DNA of 64,000 nucleotides from Sphingobacterium sp. lm-10 (GTDB lineage: Bacteria > Bacteroidota > Bacteroidia > Sphingobacteriales > Sphingobacteriaceae): contig NZ_JAMJWC010000001.1 in NCBI RefSeq assembly GCF_023554555.1, positions 1,364,001-1,428,000 of the forward strand. Reading direction: 5' to 3'. Numbering within the stretch: position 1 is the stretch's first letter; each line of letters starts with the position of its first letter. Below are positions 18,712-27,042 of the stretch, in pieces. The notes under the pieces were generated by a model. That model was not told the DNA's origin. It worked only from the letters and a program-made list of their open reading frames with translations, and searched no databases. Made by a program: the position numbers and the translations under genes.

Positions 18712-19983
18712 TTATTTTGTGTGACGTGTGAGTATTTTATTCATTCCGGTAAGCACTACTTTACCTTGAAGTTCTTGGCCAAACCAAGGGCTGTTCGAAG
18801 CTTTCGATCGATTGGTTGTTTTATCAAAAATCCATTTCCCATTCGGATCGAACAGCACAAAATTAGCAATTTCACCTTGTTCGAAAGTAGGCAATTTTAC
18901 ACCAACTGCGGCGCGCGATCGAATCGACAATGCAGTTACAATCTCTTCGGCAGACAGGCCTGCAGATACCAAGGTAGGCAGTACCGTTTGTAAGGAAGCG
19001 ATCCCGTCTGAGGCAATATGAAATTCAACTTCCTTAAATTCGACCTCATGTGGCGTGTGTTGTGATACCACTGCATCAATTACACCATCTCGCACACCCT
19101 GAAGTAGCGCATCGACATCAGTTTGTGTGCGTAGTGGCGGGCTAACTTTAAAATTACTATCGAAAGACTGTACAGATTCATCGGTTAACAGCAAGTGATG
19201 TGCTGCCACATCGCAGCTAACACGCAATCCATTTTGCTTTGCCTGACGAATTAAGGCCACACCTTCGGCAGTAGATAGCGTTGAAAAGTGAATTCTAGCA
19301 TCGTGATACGCCGCTAATTTCAAATCACGAGATATCATTAACTCTTCTGCCAGGTTAGGGATACCCTTCATACCAAGGTAAGTACTTACTGGTCCCTCAT
19401 TCATTTTATTGCCGCCAGCAATAGACTCATCTTGTGCGAATGACATAATCAAGCCATCGAATCCTTTAGAATAAAGCAGCGCGCGACTCATTAAACCAGC
19501 TTGCTGCACAGGACGATCACCATCACTAAATGCTAAAGCTCCCGCTAATTTCATATCATATAGCTCGGCTAACTCTTCCCCTTGCCGCTTTTTACTTATG
19601 GCACCGATCGGATATACATCCACCGATGCACCGCGACTTTCATTGATAAGCAAAGCAACTTCTGATCGAGTATAAATGGCAGGGTTGGTGTTAGGATGGA
19701 TCGCTATACCAGTGAAACCTCCCGCAGCCGCAGCCGCGATACCTGTTTGTAAATCTTCCTTAGTTTCTAATCCTGGTTCGCCAAAATTAGCATTCAGATC
19801 GAAAAACCCAGGTGCTATGTAGTTGCCTTTTGCATCGATCACCTCCCAATTGTCTTGCTTATTAGTTTGTTGATTACCAATAGAATTGATGATGCCATCC
19901 TCAAGCAATACGTCAACCTCCGACAGGTGATAAGCATGCCCCGGCAATACCAATGTTGCTGAAGTAATTAGAACAGTAGCCAT
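18712..19983 (-). CDS. Dihydroorotase-like protein lacking metal-binding residues
   Basis: A 423-residue amidohydrolase-superfamily protein closest in layout to class I dihydroorotase (ring closure of carbamoyl aspartate in pyrimidine synthesis). Key residues are missing: the metal motif DxHxH before REPG reads D62-L-N64-A-N66-F-G-E-P, so both histidines are asparagine, and the catalytic Asp of the usual DHAPH block reads SQHTPH. Other family motifs survive (AAAAGGFTGIAIHPNTNP, IHFSTLSTAEGV, VAAHHLLL). It is therefore probably catalytically inactive, like the PyrC' subunits that scaffold aspartate transcarbamoylase. The frame is intact and unbroken, so it appears to be under selection. Confidence 0.82.
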   Translation of the reverse strand: MATVLITSATLVLPGHAYHLSEVDVLLEDGIINSIGNQQTNKQDNWEVIDAKGNYIAPGFFDLNANFGEPGLETKEDLQTGIAAAAAGGFTGIAIHPNTNPAIYTRSEVALLINESRGASVDVYPIGAISKKRQGEELAELYDMKLAGALAFSDGDRPVQQAGLMSRALLYSKGFDGLIMSFAQDESIAGGNKMNEGPVSTYLGMKGIPNLAEELMISRDLKLAAYHDARIHFSTLSTAEGVALIRQAKQNGLRVSCDVAAHHLLLTDESVQSFDSNFKVSPPLRTQTDVDALLQGVRDGVIDAVVSQHTPHEVEFKEVEFHIASDGIASLQTVLPTLVSAGLSAEEIVTALSIRSRAAVGVKLPTFEQGEIANFVLFDPNGKWIFDKTTNRSKASNSPWFGQELQGKVVLTGMNKILTRHTK

Positions 19984-20171
19984 GTATATGTGTACGTGAA
20001 TAGGTAATGTAAAAATAATGACTTACTCTCCATTTGATATCTTCGTATCAAACAGCTTCCAGAAGTGATCTGGACGGACTTAGGTAGATTTTCCAACTTC
20101 AAATATCTAAGTAGTGTCATTGGAGAACAAATGTACAAAATAGTATCAAATTGCCGATAGCTAAGGGAAAA

Positions 20172-20726
20172 TCAATTGCCCCACTGATATCCATCGGTAG
20201 GCAAGCCCGCTAAACTAAGCACGCGATCGGTAACGGTTTTGATTAATTGTTCGAAAGACTGTGGATTGCTGTAGAACGACGGGCTACCTGGACAGATGAT
20301 CCCTCCAGCTTGGGTAATGGTCGTCATATTATTCAAGTGAATCAAACTATAAGGTGTCTCTCGCGCCACTAAAATCAGTTTGCGGCGTTCTTTAAGCATC
20401 ACATCAGCAGCTCGTGTAGTGAGGTCGTTGGAAATACCCTGAGCAATACGCGCCATCGTACCCATAGAGCAAGGACAAATGATCATCGCATCATAACCAG
20501 CAGAGCCTGATGCAAATGGTGCGAAGAAATCATTCCGATCGTAGAAAGTAACATCGTAGTCTTTATACGACTCGTTACCTAATTCCACTTTCCATACATC
20601 TTTTGCATTTTGCGACATCACGACGCCGATGGCACTCACACTTTCTTTGAGCTTCATCAAACTTTCCAGTAAGATCTTGGCATATAGAGAACCGCTAGCT
20701 CCGGTAATAGCAACTACTATTTTCAT
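20172..20726 (-). CDS. ubiX: Flavin prenyltransferase, UbiX family
   Basis: A 184-residue UbiX/Pad1-family flavoprotein that attaches a dimethylallyl group to FMN to make prenylated FMN, the cofactor of UbiD-type decarboxylases. The family signatures are the start MKIVVAITGASGSLYAKILL, PCSMGTMARIAQGISNDLTTRAADV and the C-terminal LVARETPYSLIHLNNM followed by GGIICPGSPSFY. Length and ends match the family. No ubiD gene lies nearby. A structured leader with its own promoter lies upstream (20765-20865). Confidence 0.93.
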   Translation of the reverse strand: MKIVVAITGASGSLYAKILLESLMKLKESVSAIGVVMSQNAKDVWKVELGNESYKDYDVTFYDRNDFFAPFASGSAGYDAMIICPCSMGTMARIAQGISNDLTTRAADVMLKERRKLILVARETPYSLIHLNNMTTITQAGGIICPGSPSFYSNPQSFEQLIKTVTDRVLSLAGLPTDGYQWGN

Positions 20727-20764
20727 TTATTCAATTTTTGTATATCTTAGGTCAAAAATATAAA

Positions 20765-20833
20765 AAAAGGGCCGAATAAGAACTTAATCGACCCTACATC
20801 TACCTATGAAAAACATGCCCTTGGGAGGGGCAT
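20765..20833 (-). ncRNA. Candidate small RNA or attenuating leader upstream of ubiX
   Basis: On the minus strand an 6-bp hairpin (ATGCCC 20833-20828 with GGGCAT 20820-20815) is followed by a second hairpin (AGGGTCGA with TCGGCCCT, one mismatch) and a run of seven T (about 20768-20762), the form of an intrinsic terminator. A good promoter stands just before it: TTG (20865-20863), 19 bp, TATTTTTG (20843-20836). The predicted transcript is about 70 nt and ends about 35 bp before the ubiX start. It could be a free small RNA, or an attenuator whose read-through supplies ubiX. I do not recognise a known riboswitch. Confidence 0.45.
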
Positions 20834-20835
20834 AA

Positions 20836-20865
20836 CAAAAATAACAATTTTCTATTAACAAACAA
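20836..20865 (-). promoter_or_regulatory. Bacteroidota promoter, TTG-N19-TATTTTTG
   Basis: Read on the minus strand, TTG (20865-20863) and TATTTTTG (20843-20836) stand 19 bp apart, a full match to the Bacteroidota -33/-7 pattern. It would start transcription at about 20830, immediately before the two-hairpin element. No other gene start lies between here and ubiX. The rest of the gap (20866-21065) is very AT-rich and I see nothing in it apart from the expected promoter of the ankyrin gene. Confidence 0.55.
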
Positions 20866-21065
20866 CATAAATGACGATATCACATTGCATTTTTAATTGA
20901 AAAAGCATGATTTTAGTTAAAAATATTATATCTAGAATTACATTTTTTATAATAAACAATCGTTGCACTGATAATATTATTTCAACAAAAAAACGAAAAC
21001 ATTAACATAAATATATTTTAATAACAATAAATTGAATTTTTCGTAAAAAATAAATTTTTCTTGGC

Positions 21066-21716
21066 ATGAGCATAATTATTTTAGAGGAATATGTCGAAAC
21101 GGGGAATTTTCAAGATCTTGACATGCTATTATCCAAACAACCGGAGTTATTGGGTGAAATAACAAGTCACGATGTATCACCACTATTGCTTGCGTGTTAC
21201 TACCGCAAAAATCAGATAGTAGATATAATCCTCAAATACTTGAAGAATATAAGCGTGCATGAGGTATGCGCATTAGGCTATCTGGAACAATTGGAATTAA
21301 TGGTTGACCAGAAGCCCAATATTGTAAACGAAATATCTACCAATGGTTTCTCCCCTTTGGGTATCGCGGCACATTTTGGGAATGAATCTGTGGTGAGACT
21401 GCTATTGCGACATCATGCGGATCCAAACATCGCATCACAAAATGGTTATCATGTATTTCCAATACATGCTGCCCTTAGTGCCAATGATACGGCTATTACG
21501 AAGCTATTAATCGAAGCGGGCGCAGAGGTAAATGTAATTCAACATGGCAGCATTACACCGCTCCACCTGGCCGCACAGCATGGCAATATTGATATAATCA
21601 TCATTCTTCTGGAGCATGGCGTAGATATTAGCGTGCGATCCGATCAAGGACTTACCGCTGCCGACATCGCCTTCGATAAAGGTTTTAAAGAAATAGGCGA
21701 AATTCTTAGCTTATAA
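21066..21716 (+). CDS. Ankyrin repeat protein
   Basis: A 216-residue soluble protein built from ankyrin repeats. Clear repeat cores are NGFSPLGIAAHFGNESVVRL, YHVFPIHAALSANDTAITKLLIEAGAEVN, and SITPLHLAAQHGNIDIIIILLEHGVDI, with degenerate repeats before them. No signal peptide or catalytic domain. Such proteins bind other proteins; the partner cannot be guessed. The stop codon lies 2 bp from the end of the convergent DUF2851 gene. Confidence 0.88.
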   Translation: MSIIILEEYVETGNFQDLDMLLSKQPELLGEITSHDVSPLLLACYYRKNQIVDIILKYLKNISVHEVCALGYLEQLELMVDQKPNIVNEISTNGFSPLGIAAHFGNESVVRLLLRHHADPNIASQNGYHVFPIHAALSANDTAITKLLIEAGAEVNVIQHGSITPLHLAAQHGNIDIIIILLEHGVDISVRSDQGLTAADIAFDKGFKEIGEILSL

Positions 21717-21717
21717 A

Positions 21718-23001
21718 TCAAGGTCGCCTAATTAGGTGTACTCCTATTGCACACGAGAGGCATTGCTTAGGCTCGCAGTATTCACGATGTAACTGAAGCT
21801 GAGCCTGGCTATCTCCTGCATGTTGTGCCAACAGCCCAAACTGCCCAAAGTGTGCTGTAATCGTATTGCGTTCTGCTGGTATCTGATGGAGCCAATCTAA
21901 AGCGCGTTCCTGCAAATTCTCATCGCCCTGATGCTGTCCATAAGCGTATAGCAACGGAGCAAAACAATTGATCGCTATATGATCTAGGAAAGACGGTGTA
22001 AGCCCTGTTTCTCTCACTTTGGTGATGGTGCCAAATCGATAATGAGTAGACCAATAAGCCGATGTACTAAGCGTTGCCAAATACTGCTGCAACTCGCGAA
22101 AATCTCGTGCTGATATGATTAGATGACATAACCGACTAAACTGCGTAAATACAGCTGCGAGTTGGGCAATACGTAAAGTCGGGAAGTTAGCCGGACGCAT
22201 TCTCGAGAATAACCATTCTCTTGACTCCATGGGTGTCAATTGGTGAAGTTGCTGAAGATACGAATAGGTATGCTTAAGCATCGTGTAATAAGAATCTGCC
22301 AGATCTTGCTTCAACAGACCAGCCTGCCCAAAGAGTAAAGACTCCATTTCCACTTCTTTATGCAGATAACGATCTAATATATTAGAAGGTAAAGAATCCA
22401 TCAATCGTGAAAATGCTTGCTTATTTACCTTCGTCCCGAAAGAGGTCACAAACAAATACCTTGCAACCCTCTCCCAATCATTTGCATAACGCCCCAACAC
22501 ATTAGATATCTCCTTTGCTCTAACTTCCATCCGATTTTTGATCAGTCGATCCAGAACCTGAATCTTAATGTGCGCCGGTACGTTTTCAAGTTGATTAGCA
22601 CAGGGCACCCAAGTCTTTGCTTGGATTATGTTGTAGTATAAGGGAAGTACAGTAGAGGCTAGGTAATTCTTAAGTTGTAATGTAGGGATGACGCTGCCAT
22701 CTTTTCGTTTGATATCGCACTCACCTTCCCAAACTACGTGAAGAATGACATTGTCGTACTGATCATTTTTCTGATGTTGATGTGTATACCAGCTTTTTGC
22801 ATGCCAGTGCATCTCTACGTGCCCAACCCAGGTTATCTCAGCGATTATCAATTTTGCCTGAACAAAATCCGGTCCTGCATTGTGATTATGTATGCCCGGG
22901 TCTAGCACCCGAACGGGCTCACCATGGAGACACCTGAGATCTAGCTTAGCATAAACCCGACACTTCCAAATCATTTGTATTAGCTCCTCAGGATAATTCA
23001 C
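21718..23001 (-). CDS. DUF2851 family protein
   Basis: A 427-residue protein of the Bacteroidota-specific DUF2851 family, of unknown function. The family hallmarks are near the N-terminus: GIHNHNAGPDFVQAKLIIAEITWVGHVEMH and HVVWEGE. The GPDF..A..I......GHVE spacing resembles a nuclease-like or metal-binding beta fold but no activity is established. The C-terminus has a CEPKQCLSCAIG cysteine group (C-x4-C-x2-C). The start ATG at 23001 lies 36 bp after ribD on the same strand. Confidence 0.82.
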   Translation of the reverse strand: MNYPEELIQMIWKCRVYAKLDLRCLHGEPVRVLDPGIHNHNAGPDFVQAKLIIAEITWVGHVEMHWHAKSWYTHQHQKNDQYDNVILHVVWEGECDIKRKDGSVIPTLQLKNYLASTVLPLYYNIIQAKTWVPCANQLENVPAHIKIQVLDRLIKNRMEVRAKEISNVLGRYANDWERVARYLFVTSFGTKVNKQAFSRLMDSLPSNILDRYLHKEVEMESLLFGQAGLLKQDLADSYYTMLKHTYSYLQQLHQLTPMESREWLFSRMRPANFPTLRIAQLAAVFTQFSRLCHLIISARDFRELQQYLATLSTSAYWSTHYRFGTITKVRETGLTPSFLDHIAINCFAPLLYAYGQHQGDENLQERALDWLHQIPAERNTITAHFGQFGLLAQHAGDSQAQLQLHREYCEPKQCLSCAIGVHLIRRP

Positions 23002-23037
23002 CTTTAAAGTTAATAAAATTATTTATAGAGAATTTTT

Positions 23038-24090
23038 TTAATCTTTAGTGTATATATCTAATGCATCACTTCCTACGGAAAGATGCTGCCTCTTTTTACC
23101 CTGAAATTTTGGTGAAAATGCCCCACTTTGCCATTGAGCATCTGAAGTAAATATCCGAGCCTCATCCCATAGGCCAGCATCAATAAACAGCTGAAGTGTT
23201 TTTGCACCTCCTTCAATGATGATTGACTGGATATCCATTAAATGCAGTTGATACAGTATATTTTGAGGTAAATACAAGTCAAAGTTTTCTAACTCGATGT
23301 ATTTGATGTGGTTGGTCCAGTCTGTTTTCAGCGCATTAAACACAAAGGTATCAGTATCCGTACTATATACTGAGGCATCTTGCGCTATGGCCAAATTTTT
23401 ATCAATGACTACTCTTTTCGGATCGCGTCCTGTCCATTCTCTCACGGTCAAAGAAGGATTATCCACCAAGGCGGTTCGTGTTCCAACTAAAATTGCATCT
23501 TCTTCTGCACGCCATTTGTGCACCAACTGTTTACTTGCTGCATTAGAAATCCAGCGTTGTTCGGCTTCTGCTGGCGCAAAAAAACCATTTTTTGTCTGCG
23601 CCCACTTCAGGATCACGTACGGCCGATGCTGCGCTAATCGCGTGAAAAACCTCCTATTCACCCATTGTGCTTCCTCTTCCAGCACACCAACGATCACTTC
23701 TATCCCCGCCTCTTTCAACTTTCGAATTCCTGCACCGTTGACTTTTGCAAATGGATCCTGGCAGGCAATGACCACTTTTTGGAGTTGATAACGCGCCAAC
23801 ATATCAGCACAAGGAGGTGTTTTGCCTTGATGCGCGCAAGGCTCCAGGCTCACATAGATAGTACTACTTTTGAGCATACGCTCGCCATCAATTTCGCCAT
23901 AGTTAGCGATTACTTCCCGAATAGCATTGACTTCGGCGTGCGGGCCTCCATAAGGCGATGTGTAGCCTTCACCAATAATCTGCTGATCGTGTACGACTAC
24001 CGCTCCAACCATCGGATTAGGGCTCACCGTGCCAGCTCCCATTTCGGCCAGCTGTAGGCATCGATGCATGTATAACTCATCCCTTATCAT
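23038..24090 (-). CDS. ribD: Bifunctional riboflavin biosynthesis deaminase/reductase
   Basis: A 350-residue RibD that performs two consecutive steps of riboflavin synthesis, deamination and then NADPH reduction of the pyrimidine intermediate. The N-terminal deaminase has the zinc motif HAEVNAI and PCAHQGKTPPC; the C-terminal reductase begins near residue 150 (RPYVILKWAQTKNG) and contains the substrate-binding SNAASKQLVHKWRAEEDAILVGTRTAL and IIEGGAKTLQLFIDAGLWDE. Full-length for the family. Divergent from prmC. Confidence 0.95.
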   Translation of the reverse strand: MIRDELYMHRCLQLAEMGAGTVSPNPMVGAVVVHDQQIIGEGYTSPYGGPHAEVNAIREVIANYGEIDGERMLKSSTIYVSLEPCAHQGKTPPCADMLARYQLQKVVIACQDPFAKVNGAGIRKLKEAGIEVIVGVLEEEAQWVNRRFFTRLAQHRPYVILKWAQTKNGFFAPAEAEQRWISNAASKQLVHKWRAEEDAILVGTRTALVDNPSLTVREWTGRDPKRVVIDKNLAIAQDASVYSTDTDTFVFNALKTDWTNHIKYIELENFDLYLPQNILYQLHLMDIQSIIIEGGAKTLQLFIDAGLWDEARIFTSDAQWQSGAFSPKFQGKKRQHLSVGSDALDIYTKD

Positions 24091-24142
24091 ACTGCAAAGC
24101 TATCAAATACGCGCCAATAAATAATAAAAGAATCGGCTTTCG

Positions 24143-24150
24143 TACCTTTG
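24143..24150 (+). promoter_or_regulatory. Possible -7 promoter element (TACCTTTG) of prmC
   Basis: TACCTTTG matches TAnnTTTG but ends only 3 bp before the prmC ATG at 24154, so the transcript would be leaderless or nearly so. This closeness makes it either a leaderless promoter or a chance match. Confidence 0.35.
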
Positions 24151-24153
24151 CAT

Positions 24154-25011
24154 ATGCAAACGCTACACACCTTCCGCATAGAGTTCCACAAAGAACTCCA
24201 TGCATACTATCCTGCCGAAGAGATCGATAGCCTTTTTTACATTGTGGTAGACGAAATCTTATCTATTTCGAGGCTTAAAGCACAGGTAGATTTGCAGCAA
24301 GAGGTAAACAACTCATTCATTGGAAGAATGAATGATGTAATGGATTCATTGCGAAAACAAATTCCGATACAACACATCCTGGGGCATGCACCATTTTACG
24401 GATTCGACTTTGAGGTAAATGAGCATACGCTGATACCCCGTCCTGAAACGGAGGAATTAGTTCATCTCTTAATCCATCAAGAGAAAGACAGGAAATGCCC
24501 GCACATATTGGACATCGGAACCGGCAGTGGGTGTATTGCCATTAGCCTGGCGAAATTAATCTCCACAGCTTCGGTAGAAGGAATGGATATCTCCTCGGAG
24601 GCTCTGGCAGTGGCTAAGCGTAACGCCACGAAGCTGAATGCTCAAGTCTGTTTTACAACTGTCGATATTTTAGACTGGCGAAACTTTGAGAGTAAAAAAG
24701 CGACCTATGATGTGATCGTCAGCAATCCGCCATACATCACCCCAGCGGAAAAGAAAGAGATGAGTGTGCAGGTACTCGACCATGAACCGCACGGTGCTCT
24801 GTTTGTAAAGGAAACAGATCCTCTGATTTTCTATCGGGAGATCGCTGCCTTTGCAGCCGTACATTTATCGCAGGGCGGTGCCTTATACTTTGAGATCAAT
24901 CAATACCTTGCAGAAGAAACAAAAAATGTTGTGCAAGCTCAAGGTTTTAGCAAAGTCATCATATTGGACGATATTAATGGTGCAAAGAGAATGTTGTTTT
25001 GCTTAAGATAG
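24154..25011 (+). CDS. prmC: Peptide chain release factor N5-glutamine methyltransferase
   Basis: A 285-residue PrmC (HemK) that methylates the glutamine of the GGQ motif in release factors, using S-adenosylmethionine, and so speeds translation termination. Signatures: the N-terminal helical substrate domain, then VNEHTLIPRPETEELV, the SAM-binding DIGTGSGCIAISLAK (about residues 120-134), and the catalytic NPPY in VSNPPYITP (about 189-193). I chose the ATG at 24154; the in-frame TTG at 24148 overlaps the promoter-like box. Last chromosomal protein gene before the ICE. Confidence 0.93.
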   Translation: MQTLHTFRIEFHKELHAYYPAEEIDSLFYIVVDEILSISRLKAQVDLQQEVNNSFIGRMNDVMDSLRKQIPIQHILGHAPFYGFDFEVNEHTLIPRPETEELVHLLIHQEKDRKCPHILDIGTGSGCIAISLAKLISTASVEGMDISSEALAVAKRNATKLNAQVCFTTVDILDWRNFESKKATYDVIVSNPPYITPAEKKEMSVQVLDHEPHGALFVKETDPLIFYREIAAFAAVHLSQGGALYFEINQYLAEETKNVVQAQGFSKVIILDDINGAKRMLFCLR

Positions 25012-25115
25012 GTCGTCTACAGCTCTACGGACTATCATTCTAAAAATAAATCACATTTTTTCGAACTGATAAACAATGATTTATTTCATACCCAGGGAAT
25101 TTTCCGCCAAATAAT

Positions 25116-25146
25116 TTGGAGTGAATACATGATTTTTCTACCTTTG
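25116..25146 (+). promoter_or_regulatory. Promoter of tRNA-Lys, TTG-N20-TACCTTTG
   Basis: TTG (25116-25118) and TACCTTTG (25139-25146) stand 20 bp apart, a good Bacteroidota -33/-7 pair, about 44 bp before the tRNA gene. The promoter lies on the chromosomal side of the ICE junction, so tRNA expression should survive integration. Confidence 0.65.
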
Positions 25147-25189
25147 CATCACTTCAAACAAACGAAGGAAACTTCAAAAGCGAAGTAAT

Positions 25190-25262
25190 GATTCCGTAGC
25201 TCAGCTGGTAGAGCATTACACTTTTAATGTAGTGGTCCTGGGTTCGAATCCCAGCGGGATCA
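25190..25262 (+). tRNA. tRNA-Lys (UUU anticodon)
   Basis: A complete 73-nt tRNA. The acceptor stem pairs GATTCCG (25190-25196) with CGGGATC (25255-25261) including one G-T pair; the D arm is GCTC/GAGC, the anticodon arm TTACA/TGTAG with loop CTTTTAA and anticodon TTT (25223-25225), and the T arm has GGTTCGAATCC. Discriminator base A at 25262; CCA is not encoded. The gene is the attachment target of the ICE: its 3' half lies under the recombinase reading frame on the other strand. Confidence 0.96.
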
Positions 25263-26802
25263 CCTCTTGGGACAAGTCTAAAAAAGAAAGACTTGTCCCA
25301 TTTTTTTTACCTTGTAACTTACTGTTATTCTGATAGATAAGAGCAATCGCAGAATTTAGCCTCGGAGTTCGATGTTGTGTTCCGTCAAATTCCAAAAATT
25401 CGGGGAACATCGAACTCACTATAAGCCTTTTTTCTTCAATATCGCCGTTTTCATAGCGTCTATCAATGTTTGCAACCTTTTTTAAGGTAGAGGCTACCAA
25501 ATCTTTTATCTCCGTTCCGACTACTGCCAAGTCGTTTAATCTTCTTTCCAAAACCTCAATCTTTCCTTTGGTCAATTTCTTTATTTCTTGGAAATCTTCA
25601 TCTGCCATTTCTCCATCGGCATTTTTTAAAAGCGCATTTTGATAGCGTTTGTTCAACGCATCAATCTCACCTATGATATTTGCACGTTCGGTGTTTTGGG
25701 CTTTGGTTTTGTTATTGAAGTCTTTTATAAAGGCTTCGATAAAAACATCGACCATGCCCTCTTTTGGCGACATATACCGTAACTGTTTTAAGAAAGCCTC
25801 ATTGGCGGTTTCGGCTTTGAACCGTACTCCGCAGGAGGAAGTGCAATGGTAGTAGTAATAGTAATTGCCCATCTTGCCCTTTGAGGCACTCCCAGTGAGC
25901 ATCCTATTACAATTAGGGTTAGGGCATTTAATAAACCCTCTAAGCGGTAGATTGTCCATAGCCACGATTTTAGGCTTTACAACCCTCTTTCTCCCATCGA
26001 GAATATCCTGTACATCCGCAAACGTCTTTTCGCTGATTAATGGCTCATGCTGTCCTTTGACAAAATATCCCTTTTCCTCTTTGTACGGAGGAATGAATAT
26101 TTTGCCACAGTACAAGGGGTTTCGGACGGCTACCCAAAAGTTATTTTTGCTGAACCGACCCTTTCCATCGGCTTTATCCCGAACCATTTTCCATATCTGT
26201 TCGGTATTGAAGTTATTGGAAACGATTTGTTCAAACGCCCATTTTAAAAGCGGTGCTTCAAAATCATGGGGTGCAATGAACTTCTTTTTGCCCTCTGTTA
26301 TCTTATTGGCATATCCCAATGGAGCAGTACCCATATACCGCCCCTCTTTTTTCGCCCTGCGCATTCCGTGAAAGACATTTAATGCACGCCTGTCGTTCTC
26401 AACTTCCGGTGAAGCGAGATAGAACGCAAGCATGATTTTATTTTCGGGAATGGTAAGGTCTAAGGGCTGTTCTATTGCCATAGGCTCAACGCCATGTGTC
26501 CGTAACTGGTTAATCATTTGGTATGCATCCCCTGCGTTCCTACTGAACCTATCCCATTTGGTAAATAATATTATTGACCCCGCTTTGTTGTTTTTTGTTT
26601 TACGCAGGTTGGATAAATATTTCTGCCACTCTGGACGTTTGAAAGATTTTGCCGAATGGTCTTCTATGTAAACATCCCTTACCGGAATGCCTTTTATCTC
26701 ACAATATTTTCTTAATCGGTCTTCTTGGTCACGTTGCGAATATCCCTTGTCCGCTTGCTCGTCTGTCGATACACGTATGTATAAATCTGCCTTTCTCATC
26801 AC
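25216..26802 (-). CDS. Large serine recombinase (ICE integrase)
   Basis: A 528-residue serine integrase/resolvase-family recombinase. The N-terminal catalytic domain starts ADLYIRVSTDEQ with nucleophile S12 and continues to FTKWDRFSRN; a recombinase DNA-binding domain (about residues 150-290) is followed by a zinc ribbon (CPNPNC ... CTSSC) and a long coiled coil (about 375-450). It should integrate and excise the element. Odd: the frame runs on through the tRNA terminator and into the antisense of tRNA-Lys, so roughly the last 30 residues (ending GFEPRTTTLKV) are encoded by att-site DNA and would differ in the excised circle. Co-directional with a 53-residue gene 23 bp upstream. Confidence 0.9.
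   Translation of the reverse strand: MMRKADLYIRVSTDEQADKGYSQRDQEDRLRKYCEIKGIPVRDVYIEDHSAKSFKRPEWQKYLSNLRKTKNNKAGSIILFTKWDRFSRNAGDAYQMINQLRTHGVEPMAIEQPLDLTIPENKIMLAFYLASPEVENDRRALNVFHGMRRAKKEGRYMGTAPLGYANKITEGKKKFIAPHDFEAPLLKWAFEQIVSNNFNTEQIWKMVRDKADGKGRFSKNNFWVAVRNPLYCGKIFIPPYKEEKGYFVKGQHEPLISEKTFADVQDILDGRKRVVKPKIVAMDNLPLRGFIKCPNPNCNRMLTGSASKGKMGNYYYYYHCTSSCGVRFKAETANEAFLKQLRYMSPKEGMVDVFIEAFIKDFNNKTKAQNTERANIIGEIDALNKRYQNALLKNADGEMADEDFQEIKKLTKGKIEVLERRLNDLAVVGTEIKDLVASTLKKVANIDRRYENGDIEEKRLIVSSMFPEFLEFDGTQHRTPRLNSAIALIYQNNSKLQGKKNGTSLSFLDLSQEVIPLGFEPRTTTLKV
25269..25308 (+). terminator. Intrinsic terminator after tRNA-Lys
   Basis: An 11-bp perfect stem (25269-25279 with 25289-25299), a 9-nt A-rich loop and eight T (25301-25308). 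It ends the tRNA transcript 7 bp after the gene. It lies inside the ICE-side recombinase frame, so either the chromosome/ICE crossover is to its right or the ICE brings its own terminator to keep the tRNA transcript intact. Confidence 0.9.
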
Positions 26803-26825
26803 AACAGTTTTCCTTGTTCATTAGG

Positions 26826-26987
26826 TTAAAGTTTTCCTCGTAGATACTGGTTAACTGCAATGTCAGCTATCTTTTTGACAAACTCCAAGATGGTTTTTGC
26901 TTCCTCTAAATCGACCTCTGTTCCTTTCTTTTTCAAGATTTGCACAACTCTTTCGGGTGTTAAATCGTTCGCTTTTTCTTTCTCCAT
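26826..26987 (-). CDS. Small hypothetical protein before the recombinase
   Basis: A 53-residue protein, MEKEKANDLTPERVVQILKK at the start and ending DIAVNQYLRGKL. It is helical and charged, with no known domain. It lies 23 bp upstream of the serine recombinase on the same strand, so it is likely co-transcribed and may regulate or assist recombination, but that is inference from position only. I prefer the ATG at 26987; an in-frame ATG ten codons upstream exists. Confidence 0.6.
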   Translation of the reverse strand: MEKEKANDLTPERVVQILKKKGTEVDLEEAKTILEFVKKIADIAVNQYLRGKL

Positions 26988-27016
26988 CTTCAACTGATTT
27001 TTGCCTGTTAACCACA

Positions 27017-27042
27017 CGGATTAATCCGCACAGACAAACTTA
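27017..27042 (-). promoter_or_regulatory. Possible promoter and 12-bp palindromic operator of the recombinase operon
   Basis: On the minus strand TAAGTTTG (27042-27035) fits the -7 consensus, and a perfect 12-bp palindrome CGGATTAATCCG (27017-27028) lies just downstream, about where transcription would start, 30 bp before the small gene. A protein bound there could block transcription. No -33 TTG at the usual spacing. Confidence 0.4.

Noticed and set aside
20806..20835. Plus-strand mini-frame MKNMPLGGA
   Set aside because: It lies over the GGGCAT hairpin; the promoter and T-run are on the other strand and no plus-strand promoter was found.
23297..23788. 163-codon frame opposite ribD
   Set aside because: Shadow of ribD, which has full catalytic motifs.
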